DNA of 9,063 bases from Clostridiaceae bacterium (GCA_012522035.1 JAAYLF010000086.1:1-9063); one strand, 5' to 3'; numbered from the stretch's first letter, positions 1-6,946 are shown. Program-made: numbers and translations. Notes: a model not told the origin generated them from the sequence alone.

Positions 1-518
1 ATATCCATCTTGTGCTCGTAGCTTCCGCTGGTGGTGTGGTACATTGCATGGAATGTTCCAACAACGCAGGACATGGGTTCAGCAGCACTTCCCGCAAAGT
101 ATCCTTCTCCATTGTACACCAGAAGGTTATCGGTTTCCATAACCTCGTTTGGAATAATGATATAGGTTGCAGAACCACCGATATATGGATATGAGTATCC
201 TGGAGCGTCCAATGATCCTTTGTAGTTCAAAGCAGGCTGAATGGTAAACTTCTGGCCAACCTTGAATTTGTCCTGCCATTTTGCTCCTACCTCCAATATT
301 TCTCCACAGAATTCATGTCCGACAATTATTGGGTTTTCATGAACATTATCGGGCACACGTTTATGATCTGCTCCTTGTATAGCTGCCTTGTATGTTGACA
401 TACAAATACTGTCAGATATAACACGGGCTAATATTTCGTCGTCTTTCAATGCCGGTAGTTCAAACTCTTCAAGTCTCAAGTCCTTCTTACCGTATAATCT
501 TACTGCTTTAGTTTTCAT
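1..518 (-). CDS. Zinc-dependent medium-chain dehydrogenase, sorbose-1-phosphate reductase-like (N-terminal part, cut by window edge)
   Basis: The reverse complement is open from an ATG at 518 to the window edge (172 codons), with the ribosome site AGGAGGA at 524-530. It begins MKTKAVRLYGKKDLRLEEFE and shows the GroES-like catalytic domain of medium-chain dehydrogenases. Likely catalytic zinc ligands and neighbours are Cys39, the His68-Glu69 pair in IVGHEFCGEI, and Glu147 in AAEPMSCVVG. The four-cysteine structural zinc lobe usual after residue 90 is absent. The run ADHKRVPDNV and the EPMSCV segment recall L-sorbose-1-phosphate reductase (SorE) from memory, so a cytosolic NAD(P)-dependent sugar-phosphate or polyol oxidoreductase is likely. 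The substrate is inferred. The Rossmann domain lies outside the window. The family is certain; the sorbose assignment is moderate. Confidence 0.85.
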   Translation of the reverse strand, partial: MKTKAVRLYGKKDLRLEEFELPALKDDEILARVISDSICMSTYKAAIQGADHKRVPDNVHENPIIVGHEFCGEILEVGAKWQDKFKVGQKFTIQPALNYKGSLDAPGYSYPYIGGSATYIIIPNEVMETDNLLVYNGEGYFAGSAAEPMSCVVGTFHAMYHTTSGSYEHKMD

Positions 519-544
519 GACATTCCTCCTAGTAATAATACTAA

Positions 545-560
545 CTTAATAACTATTAAG
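545..560. promoter_or_regulatory. Palindrome in the dehydrogenase leader, candidate operator
   Basis: CTTAATAACTATTAAG is a perfect inverted repeat with 6-bp arms and a 4-bp centre. It lies at about +3 to +18 relative to the predicted start of transcription, a position where a bound repressor would block elongation or open-complex escape. It is AT-rich and has no U-tract, so it is unlikely to be a terminator. The regulator is unknown. Confidence 0.35.
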
Positions 561-569
561 CCTATGCTA

Positions 570-598
570 ATGTTACCTTAAAAAGCTTGTAATGTCAA
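570..598 (-). promoter_or_regulatory. Sigma-A promoter of the dehydrogenase gene
   Basis: On the minus strand a perfect TTGACA (593-598) is followed by a 17-bp spacer and TAACAT (570-575). Transcription should start near 563, leaving a leader of about 45 nt before the ATG at 518. The -35 box lies 7 bp beyond the stop codon of the upstream kinase, so the dehydrogenase can be transcribed independently. I see no convincing terminator between the two genes. Confidence 0.75.
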
Positions 599-604
599 CC
601 GAGT

Positions 605-1573
605 TTACTTGATATAGAACTCGTTGAAGATTGATTTTTCAGGTATTTCAAAACCGTCAATCCCTTCAAAGTATTCAAGGGTTCTGATTGGCACAAACTT
701 CACCAGCATTTTCTTTCCATCTTCATCCAGCTCTTCACGCATCTCAAATATTCTCTTCTTAAGATACGCAATTTCATACTCCAGAGACGAGTTGAAAAAG
801 AAGTCTGTATATGCCTTCATTGGCTTGATAAACTTCTCTTCACCCCGCCTTACATTCGGCCACATTTCCATGGTTCTTCTTAAAGTTGCTCCCCTTTTCA
901 CGCTGTCTCTTACTGCTCTTCTCATAAACCTCAGCTCCTGCGGTCTGATAACCTTTTCATTCTGATCCGCACCAAAGAAATCAAAAGGACAAATGTACAC
1001 GTTGAAGCTGAACATGAACTCCACTCCGGTTCTCAAGGCAGGATTCAACGCATGAATGCCCTCAATTATCAACATATCCTTTTCCGTTGGCTTAAGAACT
1101 ATATCTCCAGGCACTCTTTTACCTGAGGTGAAATCATACTTTGGGAGCACTATCTCTTTGCCAGACAGGTACTCGTTCATCTGCTTCTTGAAAAACTCAA
1201 CATCAAATGCATCCAGTGTCTCATAATCATAGTCGTTGTCTTCCGAAGGCACAAAACCATTTTCCAGATGCATTTTCTGTATTTCAGCCCTATCCTTGTA
1301 GTAATTGTCGAAAGATATTACCGTACAGTCATATCCATCCTCACTTAGCATCTCCGCCACCAAATGGGCAAAGGTAGTCTTGCCCGAGGATGAAGGACCT
1401 GTTATCAATACAGCCTCGGTTACTTTTTCATGCTGCACATCCTTGTTGGCAATTCTTATCATCTCACGAAGTTCTTCGAACTGCTTCCTGTGCCTTTGTT
1501 CAGATATTGCAATCAATTCCTCAAATCTATTTTCACGTATAAATTGATTTATTCTTTCAGCTGAGTAATTCAT
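605..1573 (-). CDS. Uridine kinase/phosphoribulokinase-family P-loop kinase (stand-alone)
   Basis: A 322-residue cytosolic protein. The ATG at 1573 is preferred over a TTG one codon upstream because GGAGGA at 1581-1586 sits 7 nt from the ATG but only 4 nt from the TTG. Numbered from the ATG, it has a Walker A loop GPSSSGKTT (about 59-67), an acceptor-side motif SFDNYYKDR (87-95), YDFTSGKR (146-153), a Walker B-like IEGIHALN (170-177), and the lid/substrate segment RRAVRDSVKRGAT followed by MWPNVRRGEEKFI. These match the kinase half of the clostridial nucleoside kinases of about 550 residues that carry a TGS/threonyl-tRNA-synthetase-like N-terminus. Here that half is missing, replaced by about 50 charged residues. 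The expected reaction is ATP-dependent phosphorylation of uridine/cytidine or a related small substrate; the substrate is not proven. It is transcribed divergently from the rhamnosidase. Confidence 0.85.
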   Translation of the reverse strand: MNYSAERINQFIRENRFEELIAISEQRHRKQFEELREMIRIANKDVQHEKVTEAVLITGPSSSGKTTFAHLVAEMLSEDGYDCTVISFDNYYKDRAEIQKMHLENGFVPSEDNDYDYETLDAFDVEFFKKQMNEYLSGKEIVLPKYDFTSGKRVPGDIVLKPTEKDMLIIEGIHALNPALRTGVEFMFSFNVYICPFDFFGADQNEKVIRPQELRFMRRAVRDSVKRGATLRRTMEMWPNVRRGEEKFIKPMKAYTDFFFNSSLEYEIAYLKKRIFEMREELDEDGKKMLVKFVPIRTLEYFEGIDGFEIPEKSIFNEFYIK

Positions 1574-1603
1574 CAAACACTCCTCCGTCTTAATTTTCCA
1601 AAT

Positions 1604-1632
1604 AGTATAGCATATTGTTGAAATACTAACAA
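1604..1632 (-). promoter_or_regulatory. Predicted promoter of the kinase gene
   Basis: On the minus strand TTGTTA (1627-1632), a 17-bp spacer and a consensus TATACT (1604-1609). Transcription would start near 1597, giving a leader of about 24 nt that contains the GGAGGA ribosome site. It overlaps the oppositely directed rhamnosidase promoter. Confidence 0.6.
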
Positions 1633-1642
1633 TAGTATGCTA
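1608..1642. promoter_or_regulatory. Inverted repeat covering both divergent promoters, candidate shared operator
   Basis: TAGCATATTGTT (1608-1619) is the reverse complement of AACAA-TATGCTA (1628-1642), except that three extra bases (TAG) interrupt the right arm. The repeat covers the -35 box and spacer of the kinase promoter and the -35, spacer and first -10 bases of the rhamnosidase promoter. One bound regulator could therefore control both. This is a sequence-symmetry argument only. Confidence 0.35.
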
Positions 1643-1646
1643 AAAT
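1618..1646 (+). promoter_or_regulatory. Predicted promoter of the rhamnosidase gene (extended -10)
   Basis: TTGAAA (1618-1623), a 17-bp spacer, and TAAAAT (1641-1646) preceded by TGc, an extended -10 element. The predicted start is near 1653, about 28 nt before the ATG. The ribosome site is weak (AAGGA, 1668-1672, 8 nt from the ATG), which suggests modest expression. Confidence 0.5.
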
Positions 1647-1680
1647 TCATCCATTAACAATACAAGCAAGGATCCAGGCA

Positions 1681-4293
1681 ATGAAATCAATAGATAATTT
1701 TAACAAACCCTACGGGTTGCTGATCAATCTAAGTCCATGCCCATTGGGAGTCGATTTGAACCCAAAGTTTTCATGGATTCTTGACAGTTCCAAAAAGAAC
1801 GATCATCAAACGGCTTACAGAATAATTATATCAGATAACAAGGAAAAAATAAATAGCAATCATGGCAACATATGGGATTCAGGAATTGTTTACTCAAATG
1901 AATCCTCAAATATATTTTATGCTGGAAACGCTCTTTTGCCAGACAAAACTTATTATTGGAAAGTCTGCACATTTGACAAGGACAACAAGCAAAGCGAGTT
2001 TTCAGACCCCCAAAAATTTACAACATTAATAAAAGAATGGAAAGCAAAACCAATATGGTGTGAAAACGACGCAGATATGGTTTTCATTAGAAAGGAATTT
2101 GCAATTACCAAGGATGTTGAATCTGCAATCGCATCAGTTTTCGCCTCCTCCACCGTAACTGCCAGACAGTATGTATTTGATTTTAGAGTAAACGGAAAAT
2201 TCATTGGGCAGGGACCTGTTAAACCTCACAACAACAAGTATTTCTACAATACATACGACATAACCGATGAGATTAAAAAAGGCACGAACTGCATAGGCAG
2301 TATTCTGTTTACCAGAAAGGACAAAGTATACATGTGCCAGCTGACCATCACCTACACAGATGGCACCGTCGAAAGAATTGGTACCGATAAAACATGGCTT
2401 GCTATGGATGCAAGAGATGTGTTCGGCATGACTAGAAGCATAGGTACAGCACTGTACTTCTACCCTTCAGAAGACATCAATGCCAACCTATATCCTTTCG
2501 GTTTTGACAAAGCCAATTTTAAGAGTGATTCCTTTACATGCGCAGCAGAAAAACAGTTCAATCATCAACTGTATCCAACTTATACAACAAAAGTCGACCG
2601 ATTCTATAAACATGCCCAATCCGTCGTCAACCTCGGCGAAAACGAATACTTCATTGATCTTGGGAAAGAAGTAATTGGAGGATTGAAACTTTTAATTGAT
2701 GTTCCAAAATCCTATGCAAATCAAACGATAAGAATACTATATGGTGAAGAACTGGAAGATGAAAACCAGGTACGCCATAAAATGAGGACATCAAATACAT
2801 ATGAAGAATTTTGGACGCTGAAGGAAGGATATCAGGAAATTGAGAACTTTGGAATGAAAGCCTTCAGATATGTGAACATCCAGAATTGTCCCATTCAGCT
2901 CACAACCAGGAACATAATGGGTGTTGCCTACTGCCAGCATTATGACGCAAATGACAGCTCTTTCGAAAGCTCAAACAGCCTTCTTAACGACATATATGAT
3001 TTTGTAAAATACTCAATTGCCGCAACAAGCCAGGACTTGTATGTTGACAGTCAAACTAGAGAAAGGAAAAACTATGAAGGAGACGCATACATAAACCAGC
3101 TTTCCCAGTACGCATTGATGCGTAATTTCACCCTTCCCCGTTTCTCCATTGAAGATCTTGTCCACTGCCCGACATGGCCGTTTGAATACAAACAAATGAC
3201 CATAATGATGGCTCTAAACGATTATCTGCACACTGGAGACAAAGGACTGCTTGAAGCCCATTACGACATACTTAAAACAAAAGTAGCTGATGGAAACAAC
3301 GACCCTGACAATTATTTCGACGAATCATTGGGGCTTGTTTTCAACACAACAAAAAACAACAGCGAAAACGCAAACCTGGTAGACTGGCCAATGTCAGAAA
3401 GAGACAATTATGACTTTTCCAATGCATATTACAACACCGTGACTAATGCCTTTCACTGCAAGGCATACAAGGATCTTGCACAAATAGCGAAGATTCTTGG
3501 GGTTTGTGAAGATGTGGAAAAATACAAAAAATATGCAGAAAAAATACAAGAAGGCATGTACCAACACCTCATCGATGAGAAAACCGGCCTGTTTGTTGAC
3601 GGACTCGACAAAAGCGGCCGCAAACTTTCTCACATATCCCAGCATGCAAATATTTTTCCCCTTGCACTAGGTGTCGTCAAAGACGAAGAGACAATGGAAA
3701 GAATAGTTAAATTCATTGATACAAGAGGCATGGCAACATCCGTATACGGTGCGCATTTCGTCCTTGCCGCATGCTATATGGCAAATGCAGGCCAAACAGC
3801 ACTGAACCTTTTGACAAGTAGAAAGACAAGAAGCTGGTATCATATGATATACAAACTGAATGCCACCATTTGCACCGAAGCATGGGATCCAGCAAACAAA
3901 CCAAACATGACATACTCCCACCCCTGGAGTTCTGCTCCTGCCAATGCTATTGCATATGGCATGTTTGGAATCAAACCCACCACACCCGGGTTCAAAACCT
4001 TTGATATTAAACTGCAGCCAGGCGATCTAGAGTATGTAAAAATAAAAGTGCCTACAATCAAGGGGCATATTGAAATTGAATACAACCTTAATGTTTATGC
4101 CGATAATAAAACGGAAATATGCATAAATGCAAAAATTCCGGGAAATTCAACAGCCAGGGTTTTCATACCCTCAAAGGTAGAAGAATCCGATGTGCTGCTT
4201 GATGGCATGGAAACAGACAAAAAATACGAAAAAGGTTTCTTTGTTATTGACAACATAGGTTCAGGAAAGCATTACATTGTAGTAAAAAACTAA
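1681..4293 (+). CDS. Alpha-L-rhamnosidase, glycoside hydrolase family 78, intracellular
   Basis: 870 residues. It hydrolyses terminal alpha-L-rhamnose from rhamnosides by the inverting mechanism of GH78. In order: an N-terminal fibronectin-like domain (about 10-116, ending PDKTYYWKV...FTT); the rhamnosidase N-terminal beta domain (about 130-300); a concanavalin-like domain (about 320-400, FIDLGKE to AFRYVNI); the (alpha/alpha)6 catalytic barrel (about 420-770); and a C-terminal beta domain from about 786. In DSQTRERKNYEGD, Asp456, Glu461 and Asp468 keep the spacing of Asp567, Glu572 and Asp579 of Bacillus RhaB (recalled). Glu733 in CTEAWDP matches its Glu841 catalytic base. No signal peptide or cell-wall anchor is visible, so imported oligosaccharides or glycosides are the likely substrates. 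No transporter or rhamnose catabolic gene lies in the window. It runs convergently into a bidirectional terminator. Confidence 0.95.
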   Translation: MKSIDNFNKPYGLLINLSPCPLGVDLNPKFSWILDSSKKNDHQTAYRIIISDNKEKINSNHGNIWDSGIVYSNESSNIFYAGNALLPDKTYYWKVCTFDKDNKQSEFSDPQKFTTLIKEWKAKPIWCENDADMVFIRKEFAITKDVESAIASVFASSTVTARQYVFDFRVNGKFIGQGPVKPHNNKYFYNTYDITDEIKKGTNCIGSILFTRKDKVYMCQLTITYTDGTVERIGTDKTWLAMDARDVFGMTRSIGTALYFYPSEDINANLYPFGFDKANFKSDSFTCAAEKQFNHQLYPTYTTKVDRFYKHAQSVVNLGENEYFIDLGKEVIGGLKLLIDVPKSYANQTIRILYGEELEDENQVRHKMRTSNTYEEFWTLKEGYQEIENFGMKAFRYVNIQNCPIQLTTRNIMGVAYCQHYDANDSSFESSNSLLNDIYDFVKYSIAATSQDLYVDSQTRERKNYEGDAYINQLSQYALMRNFTLPRFSIEDLVHCPTWPFEYKQMTIMMALNDYLHTGDKGLLEAHYDILKTKVADGNNDPDNYFDESLGLVFNTTKNNSENANLVDWPMSERDNYDFSNAYYNTVTNAFHCKAYKDLAQIAKILGVCEDVEKYKKYAEKIQEGMYQHLIDEKTGLFVDGLDKSGRKLSHISQHANIFPLALGVVKDEETMERIVKFIDTRGMATSVYGAHFVLAACYMANAGQTALNLLTSRKTRSWYHMIYKLNATICTEAWDPANKPNMTYSHPWSSAPANAIAYGMFGIKPTTPGFKTFDIKLQPGDLEYVKIKVPTIKGHIEIEYNLNVYADNKTEICINAKIPGNSTARVFIPSKVEESDVLLDGMETDKKYEKGFFVIDNIGSGKHYIVVKN

Positions 4294-4300
4294 AAAAAAT

Positions 4301-4327
4301 GGTCTTAGCCTAAAATGACTTAAGACC
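4301..4327. repeat. Accessory hairpin before the terminator
   Basis: GGTCTTA (4301-4307) and TAAGACC (4321-4327) form a 7-bp stem with a 13-nt loop, 8 nt after the rhamnosidase stop codon. No U-tract follows. It may protect the mRNA 3' end, or support termination of minus-strand transcripts, since A-rich DNA precedes it. Confidence 0.4.
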
Positions 4328-4333
4328 GAAAGA

Positions 4334-4365
4334 AAAAGATGTCACCTTAAAAGGGGGCATCTTTT
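4334..4365. terminator. Bidirectional Rho-independent terminator
   Basis: AAAAGATG (4334-4341) pairs with CATCTTTT (4358-4365). The stem continues inward (TCaCCTT with AAGGgGG, one mismatch and one G-U pair) to a small A-rich loop. The plus strand ends in TTTTATTCTT, and the minus strand ends in U-rich sequence because A-rich bases precede the stem. It lies between the stop codons of the convergent rhamnosidase and membrane-protein genes and should serve both. Confidence 0.8.
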
Positions 4366-4374
4366 ATTCTTCAA

Positions 4375-4869
4375 CTATTCATCCTGCTCTGTATCAGTTT
4401 CCTCGTACTCCGCGTCTGTATCATCTTCTGCTTCGTATTCATCATCATCATAATCTTCATCGTCATCTTCAGAAACTTCAGCTACTCTTGGCTTTTTGGG
4501 ATCGATGTTGATAACGAACTGTGCAAAGCACAAAACTACAAATACAGAAAGAGCAATCATCTCATTATCACTGAGAATAATGTTTGTAACATACAAGCCG
4601 ATAACTACAAAAGCAGCGATGAACAAAACGATTTTCACAATGGTCAGAACTTTCAAAGTAATGTTCTCACGCAATCTTTGCTTGTTGTCTAAAATTGGGA
4701 AAACAATATCAATACATGCAACAGAGATAATTGCAAGTGGCAGGGATATGTATTTTATAGCAGTACCCAATCCATCATCCATGCCTTTTAGCATGACAAA
4801 TAGAAAAGCGATAAGCGAAACAATCAACACCACTGAAAATATATTCGACAGAAAATTCCTATGTTTCAT
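4375..4869 (-). CDS. Four-helix membrane protein with highly acidic C-terminal tail, function unknown
   Basis: 164 residues; I do not recognise a family. There are four hydrophobic helices at about 7-28, 35-60, 74-99 and 104-122, with a basic N-terminus (MKHRN) and a charged KQRLREN loop after helix 2. An even number of helices with a basic N-terminus suggests both ends are cytoplasmic. Residues 131-164 form a low-complexity tail in which 23 of 34 residues are Asp or Glu. The ribosome site is AAGGGGG, 7 nt from the ATG. It has its own strong promoter and is also downstream of luxS on the same strand, with no terminator visible between them. The acidic tail could bind cations or basic proteins, but this is speculative. 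Confidence 0.8.
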   Translation of the reverse strand: MKHRNFLSNIFSVVLIVSLIAFLFVMLKGMDDGLGTAIKYISLPLAIISVACIDIVFPILDNKQRLRENITLKVLTIVKIVLFIAAFVVIGLYVTNIILSDNEMIALSVFVVLCFAQFVINIDPKKPRVAEVSEDDDEDYDDDEYEAEDDTDAEYEETDTEQDE

Positions 4870-4898
4870 TAAATTACCCCCTTGAAAATTATACCTAC

Positions 4899-4927
4899 AT
4901 TGTATATATATACGTTGAATATGTCAA
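4899..4927 (-). promoter_or_regulatory. Sigma-A promoter of the acidic-tail membrane protein gene
   Basis: On the minus strand TTGACA (4922-4927), a 17-bp spacer and TACAAT (4899-4904). Transcription should start near 4892, a leader of about 23 nt. A second -10-like TATAAT lies at 4888-4893, but no -35 box is placed for it. The -35 box begins 7 bp after the luxS stop codon. Confidence 0.75.
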
Positions 4928-4934
4928 CTCATCA

Positions 4935-5387
4935 TCACCTTAAAATAAGCCTGATTCCATAGTAAAATTCAAGGAAATCAAGAAGCTCGCGCTTTGCATC
5001 ATCAATATCATGGTAATAGCAGTTGCCGCAGGACTTTTTATCTGCACCGGGAACCTCATCCATATCCAAGGAGATAATCATGGCGCCTTTTATGTCATTG
5101 GAAATAAAGTTTTCCGGTGGATTTAGTACTGTAAGATAAAAACCAGTACGGCATCCCATTGGAGAAAAATCTATTATTGTAGCCTGACTTATTTCCCTTA
5201 TCGCTGTTGCCATCATATGCTCAATGCTGTGCATTGTAGCAGGGTACATAGGGTCATCCTTGTATGGTCTCTTAAAACGAATATCGAATTTGACTATTTT
5301 ATTCTGTCTTCCTACAGGTATTTCTTCTGCAATCCTGATATCAGGTGCTTTCATGTTGGTATGATCAACTTGAAAAGACTTTACCAT
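4935..5387 (-). CDS. luxS: S-ribosylhomocysteine lyase (AI-2 synthase)
   Basis: 150 residues, normal LuxS length. It cleaves S-ribosylhomocysteine to homocysteine and 4,5-dihydroxy-2,3-pentanedione, the precursor of autoinducer-2, in the activated methyl cycle. Diagnostic features are the start SFQVDHTNMKAPDIRIA, the metal ligands His53 and His57 in HSIEHMMA with the essential Glu56, the catalytic Cys79 in DFSPMGCRTGFY, and the third metal ligand Cys120 in KKSCGNCYYH. All key residues are present. The ribosome site AGGAGAGG (5397-5404) lies in the 18-nt gap after hisS, so the gene is probably cotranscribed with hisS. The nucleosidase Pfs, which supplies the substrate, is not in the window. 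Confidence 0.97.
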   Translation of the reverse strand: MVKSFQVDHTNMKAPDIRIAEEIPVGRQNKIVKFDIRFKRPYKDDPMYPATMHSIEHMMATAIREISQATIIDFSPMGCRTGFYLTVLNPPENFISNDIKGAMIISLDMDEVPGADKKSCGNCYYHDIDDAKRELLDFLEFYYGIRLILR

Positions 5388-5405
5388 ATTCTTCTTCCTC
5401 TCCTG

Positions 5406-6737
5406 TTACATTATATTCTTTACAAACTCCGTTAATTCATCAATTGTATAAACCGATTGTTCTCCACTGTTCATGTCCTTAATGCAAACCATATTGTTCC
5501 TGACTTCATCCTCCCCTATTATCGCAACATATGGGATTCCCAGCTTGTTTGCATAATTCAATTTCTTTGCCAATTTACCTTCATTCAAGTAAACTTCTGT
5601 ATTAACACCCATCTGCCTGATGTAGTTGGCTGTCTTAATGGCATAAGCACTTGTATCTCCCAATGGGACAAACAGAATCCTGGTAGGTGTTTTCACGCCG
5701 CTTACGCTAATTACATTGGCTTCCCTAAGCTGATAAAACAATCTTGACAATCCGATAGATATTCCCACACCCGGAAGCTTCTTTTTTGTGTAGTTTGATG
5801 CAAGATCGTCATATCTTCCACCTGAGCACACACTTCCAAGTTCCTTGTGATGGTTGAGTACGGTCTCATAAACAGTACCGGTGTAGTAATCGAGGCCTCT
5901 TGCGATCTTTAAATTGATTTCAATCTCAGAGGAATCCAAACCGAATGCCTTAATGTATGACCATACGGTTTCAAGCTCTTCCAAACCGGAAGGAAATTCA
6001 TCGTTTTCCATACTCATGTTTTTTAGTGCTGTTAACACATTGTCCGGATCTCCGCAAAGATTGGTAAATTCCAGTATGTCATCAGCCACATTTTCAGATA
6101 TTCCTATCTCAACAAGTTCCTTTTTGACGTTGTCAGAGCCTATCTTGTCAAGCTTGTCTATGATTCTTAAAACTTCCACATTGTCCTTTATACCATAATG
6201 TTTAAAAAATCCATTCAAAAGCTTGCGGTTGTTTATCATGATTGTAAAATCATCCAAACCAAGCTTCTTGAATGTAGAATGAATAACACTTACAATTTCA
6301 GCATCATTGACAACACTGAGCTTTTCGTCTCCAACAATGTCAATATCACATTGATAAAACTCTCTGAAACGCCCTTTTTGGGGACGTTCTCCACGATAAA
6401 CCTTGCCTATGTGATATCTTCTAAAGGGGAACGTAAGAACTCCATAATGCTGAGCAACAAACCTTGCAAGAGGAACCGTCAGATCAAATCTAAGAGCCAG
6501 ATCGTTATCTCCCTTGTTGAATCTGTATACCTGTTTCTCAGTTTCTCCACCGCTTTTTGCAAGCAGCACCTCGGCTTTCTCAATAACCGGAGTGTCGATG
6601 GGAATAAAACCATAGCTCTCGAAAGTACTCCTGATGGTATCAAGCATATTGTTGAAAACTATCTGGTCTTCTGGAAGCAGCTCAAGAAAACCGGATAAAA
6701 TAGATGGTTTAACTATTGTATCATTATTCTGATTCAT
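5406..6737 (-). CDS. hisS: Histidyl-tRNA synthetase
   Basis: 443 residues from the ATG at 6737, which has GGGAGGAT 5 nt upstream. A longer frame to 6881 is rejected because it would run through the terminator and into the tRNA gene. This class II synthetase charges tRNA-His. Visible features are motif 1 (about 21-53), DLTVPLAR (85-92), motif 2 with YRGERPQKGRFREFYQCD (about 114-131), the histidine-binding motif LKIARGLDYYTG (276-287), CSGGRYDDL (304-312), motif 3 GVGISIGLSRL (323-333), and the anticodon-binding domain from about 350. The DLTVP and REFYQCDIDIVG wording is closer to the eukaryotic/archaeal-like type than to E. coli HisRS. It leads a probable hisS-luxS operon. Its leader is only about 20 nt, too short for a T-box. 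Confidence 0.97.
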   Translation of the reverse strand: MNQNNDTIVKPSILSGFLELLPEDQIVFNNMLDTIRSTFESYGFIPIDTPVIEKAEVLLAKSGGETEKQVYRFNKGDNDLALRFDLTVPLARFVAQHYGVLTFPFRRYHIGKVYRGERPQKGRFREFYQCDIDIVGDEKLSVVNDAEIVSVIHSTFKKLGLDDFTIMINNRKLLNGFFKHYGIKDNVEVLRIIDKLDKIGSDNVKKELVEIGISENVADDILEFTNLCGDPDNVLTALKNMSMENDEFPSGLEELETVWSYIKAFGLDSSEIEINLKIARGLDYYTGTVYETVLNHHKELGSVCSGGRYDDLASNYTKKKLPGVGISIGLSRLFYQLREANVISVSGVKTPTRILFVPLGDTSAYAIKTANYIRQMGVNTEVYLNEGKLAKKLNYANKLGIPYVAIIGEDEVRNNMVCIKDMNSGEQSVYTIDELTEFVKNIM

Positions 6738-6764
6738 AAGATCCTCCCAAATATGTTCGCGTAA

Positions 6765-6793
6765 AGTATAATTGAAAGAAGAGATCTTGTCAA
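6765..6793 (-). promoter_or_regulatory. Sigma-A promoter of hisS-luxS
   Basis: On the minus strand TTGACA (6788-6793), a 17-bp spacer and TATACT (6765-6770). The predicted start is near 6758, about 20 nt upstream of the hisS ATG. The promoter is flanked by a TTACGC/GCGTAA inverted pair (6797-6802 and 6759-6764), which might be an operator or chance. Confidence 0.8.
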
Positions 6794-6803
6794 TCATTAC
6801 GCA

Positions 6804-6841
6804 TATAAAAACTCCAAAGAAACATGAGTTTCGTTGGAGTT
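6804..6841 (-). terminator. Rho-independent terminator of tRNA-Lys
   Basis: On the minus strand AACTCCAA and TTGGAGTT (plus positions 6834-6841 and 6810-6817) enclose a second stem GAAAC/GTTTC with a TCAT loop, separated by one mismatch. The stem is followed by TTTTTAT. It begins 8 nt after the tRNA CCA end and precedes the hisS promoter, so tRNA and hisS are separate transcription units. Confidence 0.85.
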
Positions 6842-6848
6842 GCACTGT

Positions 6849-6924
6849 TGGTGATCCATCGGAGACTCGAACTCCGGACACCCTGATTAAAAGCCAGGTG
6901 CTCTACCGACTGAGCTAATGGATC
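6849..6924 (-). tRNA. tRNA-Lys (anticodon UUU)
   Basis: A complete 76-nt cloverleaf on the minus strand with an encoded CCA end (6849-6851). The 7-bp acceptor stem GATCCAT/ATGGATC is perfect, with discriminator A. The D arm has GCTC...GGTAGAGC, the anticodon stem CCTGG/TCAGG, and the T arm CGGAG-TTCGAGT-CTCCG. The loop CTTTTAA places anticodon TTT at 6889-6891, which reads lysine codons AAA and AAG. It has its own promoter and terminator and lies upstream of hisS. Confidence 0.97.
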
Positions 6925-6946
6925 CTGTATTTTTTGGCGCTCGAAC

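Noticed and set aside
12..194. Plus-strand small frames over the dehydrogenase, kinase and hisS genes
   Set aside because: They are antisense to strongly supported genes and show no ribosome site or family motif.
600..623. Inverted repeat CGAGTT/AACTCG over the kinase stop codon as a terminator
   Set aside because: The stem is only 6 bp with a 12-nt loop, and on the minus strand it is followed directly by the TTGACA box, not a U-tract.
6738..6881. N-terminal extension of the hisS frame by 48 codons
   Set aside because: It passes through the hisS promoter, the tRNA terminator and the 3' part of tRNA-Lys, and lacks a ribosome site. The ATG at 6737 has one and begins the usual HisRS N-terminus.
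6849..6924. tRNA-Lys as an integration (att) site for the adjacent element
   Set aside because: The element lies upstream of the tRNA 5' end and its promoter, not at the 3' end. No duplicate of the tRNA 3' sequence and no integrase are seen in the window.
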